DNA from: JAUVUV01 sp964548275 | Lineage (GTDB): Bacteria; Gemmatimonadota; Glassbacteria; GWA2-58-10 | Direction of reading: 5' to 3' | Length of the DNA: 53,506 bases | Assembly: GCA_964548275.1 (NCBI GenBank) | Contig: CAZJQI010000029.1 | Span: forward strand, 1 to 53,506 | In this document: in pieces, positions 1 to 8,260 of the stretch | Layout: each line of letters starts with the position of its first letter | How positions within the stretch are numbered: the first letter of the stretch is position 1 | Notes under the pieces: generated by a model | The model's database searches: none | What the model was told of the DNA's origin: nothing | The model's input: only the letters and a program-made list of their open reading frames with translations | Made by a program: the position numbers and the translations under genes

Positions 1-18
1 TAATAACCGTAGGATCGT

Positions 19-47
19 TTGCATGGTAAAATTATAGCATGTATAAT
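19..47 (+). promoter_or_regulatory. Candidate sigma-70 type promoter
   Basis: A perfect TATAAT hexamer lies at 42-47, with a weak TTGCAT -35 element at 19-24 and a 17-base spacer. It sits about 75 bases ahead of the small Cys-rich gene and could drive it. The -35 match is poor, so this is tentative. Confidence 0.35.
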
Positions 48-121
48 GAGATAGGAAGTAATCAGCCGCGGGAAATTTTTTTCAGCCTCGGACGCGACTC
101 AAGGTCTGCGCAGGCGAATGT

Positions 122-403
122 GTGGAGAGAATGTCAGATTTACCGGCGGAATATCTCGAGATAAAAAAGCGGATAGAACAGGACAAGCTCGAACTCGAAC
201 AGGTCCGGGAGGAACTTGAAGCGCTCGGCTCGTCTCTTAAAAAGGATTACATTCGGAAAGTCCTTAAGCCACCGGTTGAGGAATCATCCACAGCCAGCCA
301 TGCAGGTGCGTGGAACAGGATGTGCCGAAAGTGCTTCAACAGCTGCAAGCAGCCCAAGACAGTAAAAATCTACCACTGTGCCAAATACGAGCCGTTGGAC
401 TGA
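122..403 (+). CDS. Small Cys-rich coiled-coil protein, function unknown
   Basis: I do not recognise a family. The first half (about residues 10-50) is a charged, Leu/Glu/Lys-rich stretch that should form a helix or coiled coil. The C-terminal third has four cysteines spaced C-x2-C-x3-C-x10-C (MCRKCFNSC ... YHC), which could bind a metal ion. No signal peptide or membrane segment is present. The start is uncertain: GTG at 122 or ATG at 131; the GGAG just upstream of 131 is too close to be an ideal ribosome site. The stop codon directly abuts the convergent SDR gene, with no space for a terminator. Confidence 0.5.
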   Translation: MERMSDLPAEYLEIKKRIEQDKLELEQVREELEALGSSLKKDYIRKVLKPPVEESSTASHAGAWNRMCRKCFNSCKQPKTVKIYHCAKYEPLD

Positions 404-1186
404 TCATATTTTAGGCCGGTTTGAGGTGAGCATCCTTCCGCCGTCCACAGGCAGGATCACTCCTGTCACCCAGCGGCTGGAATCACTAGCCAGATAGAGC
501 GCCGCGTTTGCAATATCCTCGGGCTTGCCGTTCCGGCCAAGCGGGTGGCATGGTTTGAGCCTGTTTAAAAATTCTTCCACTCCCTCCTCGCCGAATATTG
601 GTATGGACAGCTCGGTGTTTTCAACCGCCGCTGGACAGATAACATTGACCCGGATCTGGTCGGGTGCGTGTTCCAGGGCCAGGGTCTGGCTGATCATCTG
701 CATCGCAGCCTTGCTGGTGCAATAAAGCCCTGCCCCGAGCATTGGTCTCAGGCCCGCCACCGAGCTGATAGTGATAATCGATCCCCCGCCGCGCTGTTTC
801 ATGTACGGGATCACCGCCACGCTGAAACGCCATGGCGCCCAGACATTGGTGCGCATCAGAAGTTCGTAAGTTTGATCGTCGGCCTGGACCAGGTTATCAA
901 AACGCATCACCCCGGCATTGTTCACCAGAACATCGATACCGCCGAACCTGTTGAGGGTCGTTTTTACCAGACCCTGTATCTGGGCCTGGTCGGTGACATC
1001 GCAGGGCAGGGGAAGGATTTTATCTTCAGATGACCCGATCGAGGCGGCTGTCTCCTGGAGTTTTTCAATTCTTCTGCCGCAGATTACGACCTTAGCGCCT
1101 TCTTCCACAAAGGCGAGGGTAATCTCTCTGCCGATTCCTGTTCCGCCGCCTGTTACTATTGCTACTTTTCCGTTTAGAACCCCCAT
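404..1186 (-). CDS. Short-chain dehydrogenase/reductase (SDR), classical type
   Basis: An NAD(P)-dependent oxidoreductase of the classical SDR family, about 260 residues. The N-terminal Rossmann glycine motif is TGGGTGIG, followed by the NNAG motif, the catalytic serine in ISSVAG and the Y-x3-K pair in LYCTSKAAM. The C-terminal end has the usual PEDIAN...WVTGVILPVDGG region. ATG at 1186 is chosen because it precedes the first strand (MGVLNGKVAIVTGG) and has a GGAGG site; the longer open frame upstream encodes an unrelated symporter-like remnant. The substrate cannot be told. Confidence 0.9.
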   Translation of the reverse strand: MGVLNGKVAIVTGGGTGIGREITLAFVEEGAKVVICGRRIEKLQETAASIGSSEDKILPLPCDVTDQAQIQGLVKTTLNRFGGIDVLVNNAGVMRFDNLVQADDQTYELLMRTNVWAPWRFSVAVIPYMKQRGGGSIITISSVAGLRPMLGAGLYCTSKAAMQMISQTLALEHAPDQIRVNVICPAAVENTELSIPIFGEEGVEEFLNRLKPCHPLGRNGKPEDIANAALYLASDSSRWVTGVILPVDGGRMLTSNRPKI

Positions 1187-1263
1187 AATAAACCTCCATA
1201 AGTAAGGTTGGGATAATGTCGATTCAATGTTAAGCCGGTGTGCCCGGGGCCACTCCACCCACC

Positions 1264-1350
1264 ATCCGATGCCTTTTTCAAATGAAACAGGCCGATAGCC
1301 AGTATCACAACAAGGTAGCCGATAACGATAACGCAATTAAGAGTGGTCAT
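1264..1350 (-). pseudogene. Remnant: N-terminus of a sodium:solute symporter (SSS family)
   Basis: Starting at an ATG at 1350 (or 1365, same frame), about 28 residues read MTTLNCVIVIGYLVVILAIG then LFHLKKAS. This resembles the N-terminal first membrane helix and following basic loop of SSS-family symporters. The match then stops; the frame runs on into unrelated sequence and the SDR ribosome-binding region. A full symporter would be about 500 residues, so this is a truncated relic, probably of a deletion that joined it to the SDR gene. It is short, so the call rests on pattern recognition of one helix. Confidence 0.45.
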
Positions 1351-1365
1351 CTGGTACACCAGCAT

Positions 1366-1654
1366 TAATTTTGGGAGCTTTTCTTTGATAAGGGTGTAAT
1401 TTGTGTGGTAATAAAACCGGATAAAAGATTAATCAAAATATACGGGAGCAGGTTCGTTCGAAAGGATTTTGTTGTTTGGGTTCATGTGGGAGTCAGGGAT
1501 AATGACATATTCAATGGAAGGAGGCATGAAGATAAAAACTCTGAACGGGGCGAATGATGAACTATCAATCTATTAAAGCTCCCGGGTTGATAATTATACA
1601 TAAGAATAATAAATTAATCCTGGTTCCCTGTAAAATCAGCAAGGAGAAGATACG
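1366..1654. other. Intergenic region, no gene recognised
   Basis: AT-rich stretch between the symporter remnant and the outer-membrane protein gene. It contains a 24-codon open frame (1502-1576, plus strand) with an internal GGAAGGAGG directly ahead of an ATG, but the spacing is too short for a good ribosome site and no family is recognised. Nothing else supported. Confidence 0.4.
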
Positions 1655-2140
1655 ATGCGCAAGATATTTTACTCACTGCTAGCTTTTCTGACCATTTTCG
1701 CTTTCAATTCGCTGAATGCCAAGGATGTCGTGCTCGGAGTAGGCGGCAGGGTCGGCGCAACGCTTGACCCGGACCAGGTACATCTGGGTATTCACCTCGA
1801 TCTCGGCGAGCTTGCCGAGCGGTTGCGCGTTCAGCCGAGCGTGGAAATCGGTTTCGGCAATGATATCACCCTGGTGGCGGTTAACCCGGAGGTTGTCTAC
1901 CTTTTCAATAAAAGGGACAAATGGACACCCTATGCAGGCGGTGGACTTGGATTGAATATAGTAAACCGCGACCGTCCTTCACCGGGTCAGGATAATTCCG
2001 AGCTGAAAGTAGGTTTGAACCTGCTCGCAGGTATAGAGACAAAGGTTTCCAGTTCCACGAGGTTATTTTTCGAGGGCAAGTTCGGCGTGGGTGACAGCCC
2101 TGATTTCAAGGCTACCTGCGGGTTTACTATTATGCGTTAG
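1655..2140 (+). CDS. Small outer-membrane beta-barrel protein, OmpW/OMP_b-brl-like
   Basis: A 161-residue protein with a clear Sec signal peptide (MRKIFYSLLAFLTIFAFNSLNAKD). The mature part has alternating hydrophobic strands with Gly and aromatic residues (GVGGRVGATLD, YAGGGLGLNIV, GLNLLAGIETKV, FFEGKFGVGD), typical of a small barrel in the outer membrane. An AAGGAGA site lies 9 bases before the ATG. It ends in a short FTIMR instead of a classic terminal aromatic residue, so insertion by BAM is plausible but not certain. No substrate can be inferred. Confidence 0.6.
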   Translation: MRKIFYSLLAFLTIFAFNSLNAKDVVLGVGGRVGATLDPDQVHLGIHLDLGELAERLRVQPSVEIGFGNDITLVAVNPEVVYLFNKRDKWTPYAGGGLGLNIVNRDRPSPGQDNSELKVGLNLLAGIETKVSSSTRLFFEGKFGVGDSPDFKATCGFTIMR

Positions 2141-2163
2141 TGCATTTAAGGCTATCCCCGGCT

Positions 2164-2194
2164 GTTGGGGCGGCGGGAGGACCGCCGCCCCAAC
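2164..2194. terminator. Perfect 13-bp GC-rich hairpin between convergent genes
   Basis: The arms at 2164-2176 and 2182-2194 (GTTGGGGCGGCGG and its exact complement) flank a 5-base loop. It lies between a rightward gene ending at 2140 and a leftward gene ending at 2238. A bidirectional terminator is the simplest reading, but there is no T-run, so a repeat element is an alternative. Confidence 0.5.
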
Positions 2195-2237
2195 CCCGGG
2201 AAACCCCTGTTGGTTTTTCCTTTCTCCCTCCGGAAAA

Positions 2238-3437
2238 TCAGTCTTGAATCCCCACGGTTATATCACTGATCAAGGCCTCGAAAACTCTGCCTTCGTTGTC
2301 AGAGGCGAGAATGACAAGCGGCACGTCGCTTGGAGCCTTTTTCGGACCGGTGACATTATTCAGTCCTTCGGTGGGGGGAATCAGCTCAGTGGAAGCCTTG
2401 GCAGGTTTCAGGCTATCGGTGGAGAAACTCTGGATTAAAACCCGGTTGGGGTGCTGTTGTTTGGAACTTGGGCCATAGGATGAATAAATAACGACAGGCC
2501 GGTTTTTATACCAGAGAACGATCGGCCGTGTGGGGTGGTCGCGCTTTGTGAGCCGGGCAAAAGGAACGCTCATCCATGTCCTGCCTCTGGAGTTGACCCT
2601 GAGTGAAAGAAGTGGTTCGCCCAGGGAGTCGAGGCTGGTTTTAGTAGCTACAATCAGCCTGGGACCGGAACCCTGTGGAGGGACGCAGAAATTGATATGG
2701 TCATCGGCGGTTTTAACGCCTGAGGCAACGGTTTCAGTTGGCAGCCAGACACTATCCGGGTCGGTCGGGATATGCCTTCGGAAAAAAACCGCCTCCCGAG
2801 CTTGGTCTGACCACATTACTCCTATTCCGCTGTCAAAACTCGTGACAGCACAGATCTCATCCTTGTATAGACCCGTGGCCAGAGTGATCTTTTTACCGAG
2901 GGATGAGAGATCGGAGGACACCCGCCGGGCCACTACCTTGCGACTGTTCTCCAGGTCAAGAGGATAGGAAATCCAGAAATTCCCGCTTGGTTCGCGGACC
3001 AGGGTTACAGTCTCCACAGCGGCGTTTTCCTGCCAGGAGAGAGACTTTCTTTCCAGTTCATATCTTTCTTGGATTGCATCCCAGCGCAGGGCAGCAACAG
3101 CGAGGTTTTTTCCGCTGAGAAGGGCTGCCACAATCCGCGGCCTTTGCGCCCAGACATCCGCCCTTGCAGGTAAGCCTGCCAGTGCTTCCTCCAGATGCAC
3201 CTGGGACTGCCAGATGCCGTCAGCCTCCCGTTTCCAGACCCGGCTGCCCTGCTCACCGTAGGGAAGCCAGGCCCACCAGGACCCTTGCGCGTACCAGACT
3301 TTGCTCTGGGGTTTGTCTCGCGTGGGATCAGGCGTGTGGCAATGGATGACAGGCTGGAGTAGGGAGGCGGAGAATGCGATTGCCGAAACCGTAAAAACAG
3401 GGAGAAATGAAAGAAAAACCAGACTGAGCTTTCGCAT
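2238..3437 (-). CDS. Secreted protein, sialidase/beta-propeller-like, function unknown
   Basis: A 399-residue protein with an N-terminal signal peptide (MRKLSLVFLSFLPVFTVSAIAFS). The rest consists of repeated short blocks with W-, G- and D-rich strands (KVWYAQGSWWAWLPYG, SGNFWISYPLDL, SGIGVMWSDQ, NRPVVIYSSYG, VILASDNEGRVFEA), the look of a beta-propeller similar to BNR/sialidase folds. No Asp-box series or catalytic set is clear enough to assign an activity. It is divergent from the next propeller gene at 3693, with a long palindrome between them. Confidence 0.55.
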   Translation of the reverse strand: MRKLSLVFLSFLPVFTVSAIAFSASLLQPVIHCHTPDPTRDKPQSKVWYAQGSWWAWLPYGEQGSRVWKREADGIWQSQVHLEEALAGLPARADVWAQRPRIVAALLSGKNLAVAALRWDAIQERYELERKSLSWQENAAVETVTLVREPSGNFWISYPLDLENSRKVVARRVSSDLSSLGKKITLATGLYKDEICAVTSFDSGIGVMWSDQAREAVFFRRHIPTDPDSVWLPTETVASGVKTADDHINFCVPPQGSGPRLIVATKTSLDSLGEPLLSLRVNSRGRTWMSVPFARLTKRDHPTRPIVLWYKNRPVVIYSSYGPSSKQQHPNRVLIQSFSTDSLKPAKASTELIPPTEGLNNVTGPKKAPSDVPLVILASDNEGRVFEALISDITVGIQD

Positions 3438-3538
3438 GGCTTGACTCCGCGTTTGTAGTTTTTAAGCAGGTTTCCAAAGATATTTAAGCTTTTTGAGCAT
3501 TATGGTTGGGGGTATTTTCCCGAATACCAAAGAGCCGA

Positions 3539-3565
3539 TTGACAGCTCTTACATATAAGTATAAA
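3539..3565 (+). promoter_or_regulatory. Candidate promoter for the beta-propeller pair
   Basis: TTGACA at 3539-3544 and TATAAA at 3560-3565 with a 15-base spacer. The spacer is short; TAAATT at 17 bases is an alternative. It points toward the gene at 3693. Confidence 0.35.
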
Positions 3566-3599
3566 TTCTGAGACCTAATTCTTAATATAAAATAACAAT

Positions 3600-3632
3600 A
3601 AGCGTTCAAATTACCATATAATTTGAACGCTT
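3600..3632. promoter_or_regulatory. Perfect 14-bp palindrome between divergent genes (operator or leader hairpin)
   Basis: The arms AAGCGTTCAAATTA (3600-3613) and TAATTTGAACGCTT (3619-3632) are exact complements around a 5-base loop. It lies between two genes transcribed away from each other (starts at 3437 minus and 3693 plus), so it is not a terminator for either of them. An operator for a dimeric regulator, or a 5-prime-UTR hairpin of the plus-strand gene, are the main options. Confidence 0.5.
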
Positions 3633-3692
3633 AAAAGTGCAAACGAGATTTTTACCGAGAGTTGCATGCAACCCTTGTAAAGGAGCGCGTGA

Positions 3693-4937
3693 ATGAGAGA
3701 GATAAGAATAATAATATTTATGGCTTTGACCTTAATCCTGACAGTATTCGGAATGCTAAGCGCGGAGGTCACGAGAAAAAACATCCGCTTTGTCGAATAC
3801 CCGGACTTTCCGGACGCCCATTCCACCTGGAGTTCAATCGGATACAGCAAAACACATAGAAAAGTCTTTATCGGGGTGACCAATCACCGGGACAAGGTAG
3901 GCCTTTTCGAATACGATGTGAACCGCGACAGGATGCGGCTCTGCGGGTTTCTGCCGGAGCTGGTCAATCTGCGGGATTTCCAGTGGCAGGGAAAAGTCCA
4001 TTCGGAGATAATCGAGGGGCCCGACGGCTGCATGTACTTCTCTACGGACGGAGGGGAATCCAGGGAAGAGTACCTGATGAACCATCCTCACGGTTACGGC
4101 GGCGGATTTTTCTTCAAGTGGGACCCGGCTGAGGAACGCCTGACAAAGCTCGGCTACGGCATGCTGTACGAAAGTATCAAGGATATCACCATGGACCGTA
4201 TCAGCGGCAGGATCATGGGTGTCTCCTACCCGCAGGTGCACCTTCTGGTTTACGACCACCAAAAAAACGACCTTCGTGATCTCGGCCGGGTGGGCTCGGA
4301 CCACGTGCCGCGGGTACTGTTCAGCGACTGGTTCGGCAACATGTACTATGTTGACTGGCGGCAGAGGCTGGTCAAGTACGAGCACGACACGGGTAAATTC
4401 CTATTCTCCAGGGACAGCCTGCCTGCGTTCGAGGGCACGCCGGGCAACCGTGTGATTACAGGTATCACCGCCTGCGCCGAGGACCGGGCCAACGGGGTGA
4501 TCTACTTGGTCACCTACGGCTCCAAGGTGGTTGCTTTTTATCCCGCCAGGCTTGGTTTCGGCAAGATGGAAGACCTTGGAGGAATATATGACGGCGATCC
4601 TGAGGTCAGACAGCCCTATGACTACTACTGCCCGAATGTGGCCCTGGGTGATAATGGTATGCTCTATTATTTTATCGGCGGCCATGGTAGTTATGTAGAT
4701 GGCGAAGAGAGAAATGTCCTGATGGAATTCGACCTGCGAAAAAAAACCAAGCGTATGGTACTCTCTTTCAGATTAAAAGAGATCAGCGAGGTTACAGGTT
4801 CGGGTGTCAAAGACGAAGGCGGCAATGTGTATTTCTGCGGACGCAAGAGAGACCCGGGGGCCGAGATGATGGGTGAATCCGGTGCCAGCAAGCCCTTTAT
4901 GATAATATTCAACCCAACAAAAGAGATTGCACCTTAA
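3693..4937 (+). CDS. Secreted beta-propeller protein (SMP-30/Kelch-like), function unknown
   Basis: A 414-residue protein with a signal peptide (MREIRIIIFMALTLILTVFG, cleavage probably after LSA). It has repeated blade-like units such as VGLFEYDVNRDRM, GCMYFSTDGG, GGGFFFKWDPAEERLTKLG, VHLLVYDHQKNDLRDLG and QRLVKYEHDTG, which read as D-rich strand-turn-strand blades. AAAGGAG precedes the ATG with good spacing. The next gene, 47 bases downstream in the same direction, encodes a protein of the same general build, so the pair is probably an operon. Ligand or enzyme activity is unknown. Confidence 0.6.
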   Translation: MREIRIIIFMALTLILTVFGMLSAEVTRKNIRFVEYPDFPDAHSTWSSIGYSKTHRKVFIGVTNHRDKVGLFEYDVNRDRMRLCGFLPELVNLRDFQWQGKVHSEIIEGPDGCMYFSTDGGESREEYLMNHPHGYGGGFFFKWDPAEERLTKLGYGMLYESIKDITMDRISGRIMGVSYPQVHLLVYDHQKNDLRDLGRVGSDHVPRVLFSDWFGNMYYVDWRQRLVKYEHDTGKFLFSRDSLPAFEGTPGNRVITGITACAEDRANGVIYLVTYGSKVVAFYPARLGFGKMEDLGGIYDGDPEVRQPYDYYCPNVALGDNGMLYYFIGGHGSYVDGEERNVLMEFDLRKKTKRMVLSFRLKEISEVTGSGVKDEGGNVYFCGRKRDPGAEMMGESGASKPFMIIFNPTKEIAP

Positions 4938-4950
4938 TGCGATGGAAATC

Positions 4951-4970
4951 CAGGTATTAATTTATACCTG
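4951..4970 (+). other. Perfect 7-bp hairpin in the intercistronic gap
   Basis: CAGGTAT (4951-4957), loop TAATTT, ATACCTG (4964-4970). It sits about 5 bases before the GGGAGG ribosome site of the downstream propeller gene. It may set the relative expression of the two genes or protect the processed message end. No T-run follows, so it is not an obvious terminator. Confidence 0.4.
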
Positions 4971-4984
4971 AAACGGGAGGATTG

Positions 4985-6175
4985 ATGAAAAGAGGAATGT
5001 TGACACTCGTGGCCGCTTTCTCTGTGCTTGCAATGTTCAGGCCGTTGGCTGCCGAATACAAGTTTTTCGCGCCCAGAGGGAGTTTCACTGTCGAGATTTC
5101 CCTGGAAAATACGGACCGGCTGCGCCTGCCGATCTACCGCAACGCGATAACCTCGCTTACCTGTATCGGTGACTATGCTATCGGCGGTACCCGGGCCAAT
5201 GAAGGGCTCAGCCCGTTTCTTTTCGCAGTGTCATTAAGCAGCCGCAGCCTCGAGGTGGTTCTGGACCTGGCAGAGGTTTTACCGGGACAGCGCGCGATCC
5301 AGAGCGGTTTCGGACGTGTGGAAAATGTGTTCTATGCCGGTACAATGCCGGATAAGGAGGGCTCAAGCGGCCACCTGATCAAGGTGCAATTTGCCAACAA
5401 AAGATTCGAGGTAACCGATCTGGGCGAGCCGGTGAAGGGGGAGGGGACTTTCGCGCTCACAGCGGACAGCAGTCTGAATATGCTATACGGTATCTCTCAT
5501 CCGAGCGGCAGATTTTTTTCCTACAATATCCAGACCGGCCAGGTGCAGGTTTACGAGGAAACCGCGGTTACTGAAAGGCAGCTCGCCTATTATCACCACT
5601 ACGCACTTGAACCAGAGGATTTCCTCAGCCGCGCACTGGTGGTGGACAAAAGCGGCCGGGTGTATGGCAGCAGGCCGGTGAACAGCGTTTTCCGCTTCAG
5701 CCCGCAAAGCGGTAAAATAGAGACCCTGAAAGACGAACTCCCTATTGTCTGGGGCCGGCGTCCACTGGGGAGGGTGGATTCCTGGGCCCTGGCGCGGGAC
5801 GGCACTCTGTACGGAGGCAACGCCGGTGACGGCCAGCTTTTCAAGATAGCCCCCTTAACCGGCAAGTTAACCAACCTGGGAAAGCCGATCATGATGCCGC
5901 GGCTGGTGGGTCTGGCTTTCGGCTGTGATGGAAAGCTCTATGGCGTGGCCGGGGCCCTTCCCGGCTATGCTCACCTTTTTGTTTACGATCCGAATGACAG
6001 TGGATTCACCGATCTCGGCAACCCGAAGTTCCCCCTTCATGTGCCCGAAATAGCGGGCGAGCTGCCCTGGCGCGGATTCCAGATCGCAACGGTTGCTGCC
6101 TCCGAGGACAACCGCTATATCCTTATGGGAGAAGACGAGTCCCTGAGCCAGTTAATGGTGTTCCCGGTAAAGTAA
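4985..6175 (+). CDS. Secreted beta-propeller protein, second of a tandem pair
   Basis: A 396-residue protein starting with MKRGMLTLVAAFSVLAMF and a signal peptide ending near LAA. Blade-like blocks include FYAGTMPDKEG, MLYGISHPSGRFFSYNIQTG, VVDKSGRVYGSRPVNSVF, GTLYGGNAGDGQLFKIAPLT and GKLYGVAGALPGYAHLFVYD. The build is like the upstream protein but the sequences are clearly divergent. ATG at 4985 is used because GGGAGG lies 5 bases upstream; a TTG directly before it is an alternative. No catalytic signature recognised. Confidence 0.6.
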   Translation: MKRGMLTLVAAFSVLAMFRPLAAEYKFFAPRGSFTVEISLENTDRLRLPIYRNAITSLTCIGDYAIGGTRANEGLSPFLFAVSLSSRSLEVVLDLAEVLPGQRAIQSGFGRVENVFYAGTMPDKEGSSGHLIKVQFANKRFEVTDLGEPVKGEGTFALTADSSLNMLYGISHPSGRFFSYNIQTGQVQVYEETAVTERQLAYYHHYALEPEDFLSRALVVDKSGRVYGSRPVNSVFRFSPQSGKIETLKDELPIVWGRRPLGRVDSWALARDGTLYGGNAGDGQLFKIAPLTGKLTNLGKPIMMPRLVGLAFGCDGKLYGVAGALPGYAHLFVYDPNDSGFTDLGNPKFPLHVPEIAGELPWRGFQIATVAASEDNRYILMGEDESLSQLMVFPVK

Positions 6176-6274
6176 GTGAATGATAGTATTTGAAAGATAA
6201 GTGGACACCGGCATAAAGGGTGGTCGTACTGGCATGTTGAACACGGATGATTCGGGGGAGCACAAAAGGACTTT

Positions 6275-6565
6275 TTACTGCAGGTATCTGTTGCGCGTAA
6301 AACGGATCAGAGTTTTAACCATGTAAAGTGCGGGATACAGGTCAAGGCTCAGCAGCACTCCGAGAATAATTAACGCGGTCGCACTTCTCAGGGTGCTTGC
6401 CGGGTTGTTTACCAGAATGAATGTAATCGCTGTGGTTAGAATGACAAAATAGGCGAAATTCCACCAGAAATCAGAGGGCTTTTCGTTTATCGCGGTATAG
6501 AAGCTGCTGGCGGAGTCTTTGGAGATTGTCCTGGTATTGTCTCTGGATCCTTTTTTCGTGCTCAA
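6275..6565 (-). CDS. Small membrane protein, function unknown
   Basis: A 96-residue protein with a polar N-terminus and two to three hydrophobic segments: FWWNFAYFVILTTAITFILV, then SATALIILGVLLSLDLYPAL. Its ATG overlaps the stop codon of the protease gene upstream (ATGA), so the two are probably translationally coupled. This suggests a shared role at the inner membrane, but no family is recognised. Confidence 0.6.
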   Translation of the reverse strand: MSTKKGSRDNTRTISKDSASSFYTAINEKPSDFWWNFAYFVILTTAITFILVNNPASTLRSATALIILGVLLSLDLYPALYMVKTLIRFTRNRYLQ

Positions 6566-8139
6566 TCTCTGCCTTCCTTTATAATTTTCTCGAATATTTC
6601 ATTCTGGCTTTTGGCGCCGCCGAGTATTTCAAGGGTTTTATTCAATTGCCGGTCGGAGCCGGCAATAAGCTGGTAAGCGGTATTGTCGTCCCAGGTAACC
6701 TGTGCGATTCGGTAGGTGAGCAGGTAGTTGGTGATAAAGATCCGGTGCTTGTCGAGCTTTTTATCATCCACTTCCACGCCCTTGTTTTTCAGGAGACTGA
6801 CAAAAGCGTCGAAGACTTTCCTGTCTGCCCGGAACGATTTGTCCAGGTTGGGGTGCTCGCTCTTGTAGGCCACTGCGAAATCGAATGAATGGGGCAAAAG
6901 TTCAACAATAAAGGGGTCGAATGCGGCGCTGTCCTCGGCCGTCTCGACATCTGGCGCGATCCCGCCTCCACCTAACACTTCCCGTCCCATATCGGTTTTA
7001 AATATTAGCTGCATCTCGGGCTCCTCCTCAGTGTCTTCTTTCTCGGACAATCGGCCGATACGGCTGAAATTTTCTCGCTGAATATTACGCCCACAGGGGG
7101 TATAGTAGCGGGCTGTGGTGATTTTAAGCACATCACCCGAGTTCAACGGGAACGTGGTCTGGACCAGCCCCTTGCCGAATGAGTTCTTTCCCAAGATTAC
7201 CGCCCGGTCGTGATCCTGGAGCGCCCCGGCGACTATTTCGCTGCTGGATGCGGTGAACTCGTTGATCAGAACCGCCATCGGCTGGTCCTTGAACACGGGA
7301 TTGCCTTTGGAGAAAAAACTGCTGCTGTCCTCTTTCCTTCGGGCCCGGATCGACACTATCAGCTCTCTGTCGGATAAGAAAAGGTTGCAGATATTTATGG
7401 CGCTTTCGGTAAGTCCGCCAGCATTATCTCTCAGGTCGAGAATGAGTGATTTCATCCCCTCAGCCAGCAGATTTTCCACGTATTCTTTCAGTTCCTCTGC
7501 AGAGCGCTCGGTAAAGTTGGCAAGCCTGACATATCCCACACTGTTGGGTAGCATGAAATGCCTGGTTACCGTGGGAACGATCACCTGCTCACGAGTCAGG
7601 GTGAAGTTTAACGGATCAGGTACTCCTATGCGGGAGACTGTCACCTCAACCGTAGTTCCCTCCTCGCCCAGCAGGTGCAGCGAGGCCTGTTCGGTGGTCC
7701 AGTTCCTGGTGGAATTGCCGTCGACCCGGATAATCCGGTCCCCCGGCTGGATTCCCTCGCGATAGGCTGAGGAGCCGGGAAAAGTGGACATCACCACAAT
7801 TTCGCGGTTTGTCCGGGTGATTGAGATGCCGGTGCCCAGGTACTCGCTTTTGACCTGCAGTTCCTGGAATCGCTTGTACTCCTCTGCTGGAATCAATTCA
7901 GTGTAGGGATCAAGATTCTTGAGCAGCCCTTCCACTGCCCGTCGGTAAAGCTGGTCTGGCGGGATCTTGTCAACATAGCGCAGAGAGACCTGGTTGACAA
8001 CATCCTGAAGCAGCAGCAGGCGCATGTAGGTGTTGTCAGAGGTGGCCAGCACCCTGCTAAACAGCCAACCCACCATCATCAGGACAATCACCGTGATGCT
8101 GGCATAAACATACGGATTTCTGGCCCGTTTAAGATTCAT
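6562..8139 (-). CDS. C-terminal processing peptidase, S41 family (CtpA/Prc-like)
   Basis: A serine protease of 525 residues, anchored by an N-terminal membrane helix (about residues 12-32) and facing the periplasm. A PDZ domain lies at about 95-170 (YLGTGISI ... GIQPGDRIIRVDG). The S41 core follows, with DLRDNAGG (235-242), the nucleophile region NEFTASSSEIVAGAL and GKNSFGKGLVQ. By alignment to the 25-residue Ser-Lys spacing of the family, the catalytic dyad is Ser298 and Lys323. The tail (about 380-525) is longer than in the minimal family and has no recognised domain. It likely trims or degrades periplasmic proteins by their C-termini. Confidence 0.92.
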   Translation of the reverse strand: MNLKRARNPYVYASITVIVLMMVGWLFSRVLATSDNTYMRLLLLQDVVNQVSLRYVDKIPPDQLYRRAVEGLLKNLDPYTELIPAEEYKRFQELQVKSEYLGTGISITRTNREIVVMSTFPGSSAYREGIQPGDRIIRVDGNSTRNWTTEQASLHLLGEEGTTVEVTVSRIGVPDPLNFTLTREQVIVPTVTRHFMLPNSVGYVRLANFTERSAEELKEYVENLLAEGMKSLILDLRDNAGGLTESAINICNLFLSDRELIVSIRARRKEDSSSFFSKGNPVFKDQPMAVLINEFTASSSEIVAGALQDHDRAVILGKNSFGKGLVQTTFPLNSGDVLKITTARYYTPCGRNIQRENFSRIGRLSEKEDTEEEPEMQLIFKTDMGREVLGGGGIAPDVETAEDSAAFDPFIVELLPHSFDFAVAYKSEHPNLDKSFRADRKVFDAFVSLLKNKGVEVDDKKLDKHRIFITNYLLTYRIAQVTWDDNTAYQLIAGSDRQLNKTLEILGGAKSQNEIFEKIIKEGRD

Positions 8140-8260
8140 ATTAGACCTTTCGCCATGGGATTCCCAGATCGTTTCGGAAAACCTTGCCCCTTCCCTTAAC
8201 GCATCCCTTTAATTGAGCAAGAGATTTTAATATGGAATTAATTATCCGACAAGTCAATAT

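Noticed and set aside
1502..1576. 24-codon frame with GGAAGGAGG just before an internal ATG
   Set aside because: The ribosome site is too close to the ATG and the peptide matches nothing recognisable.
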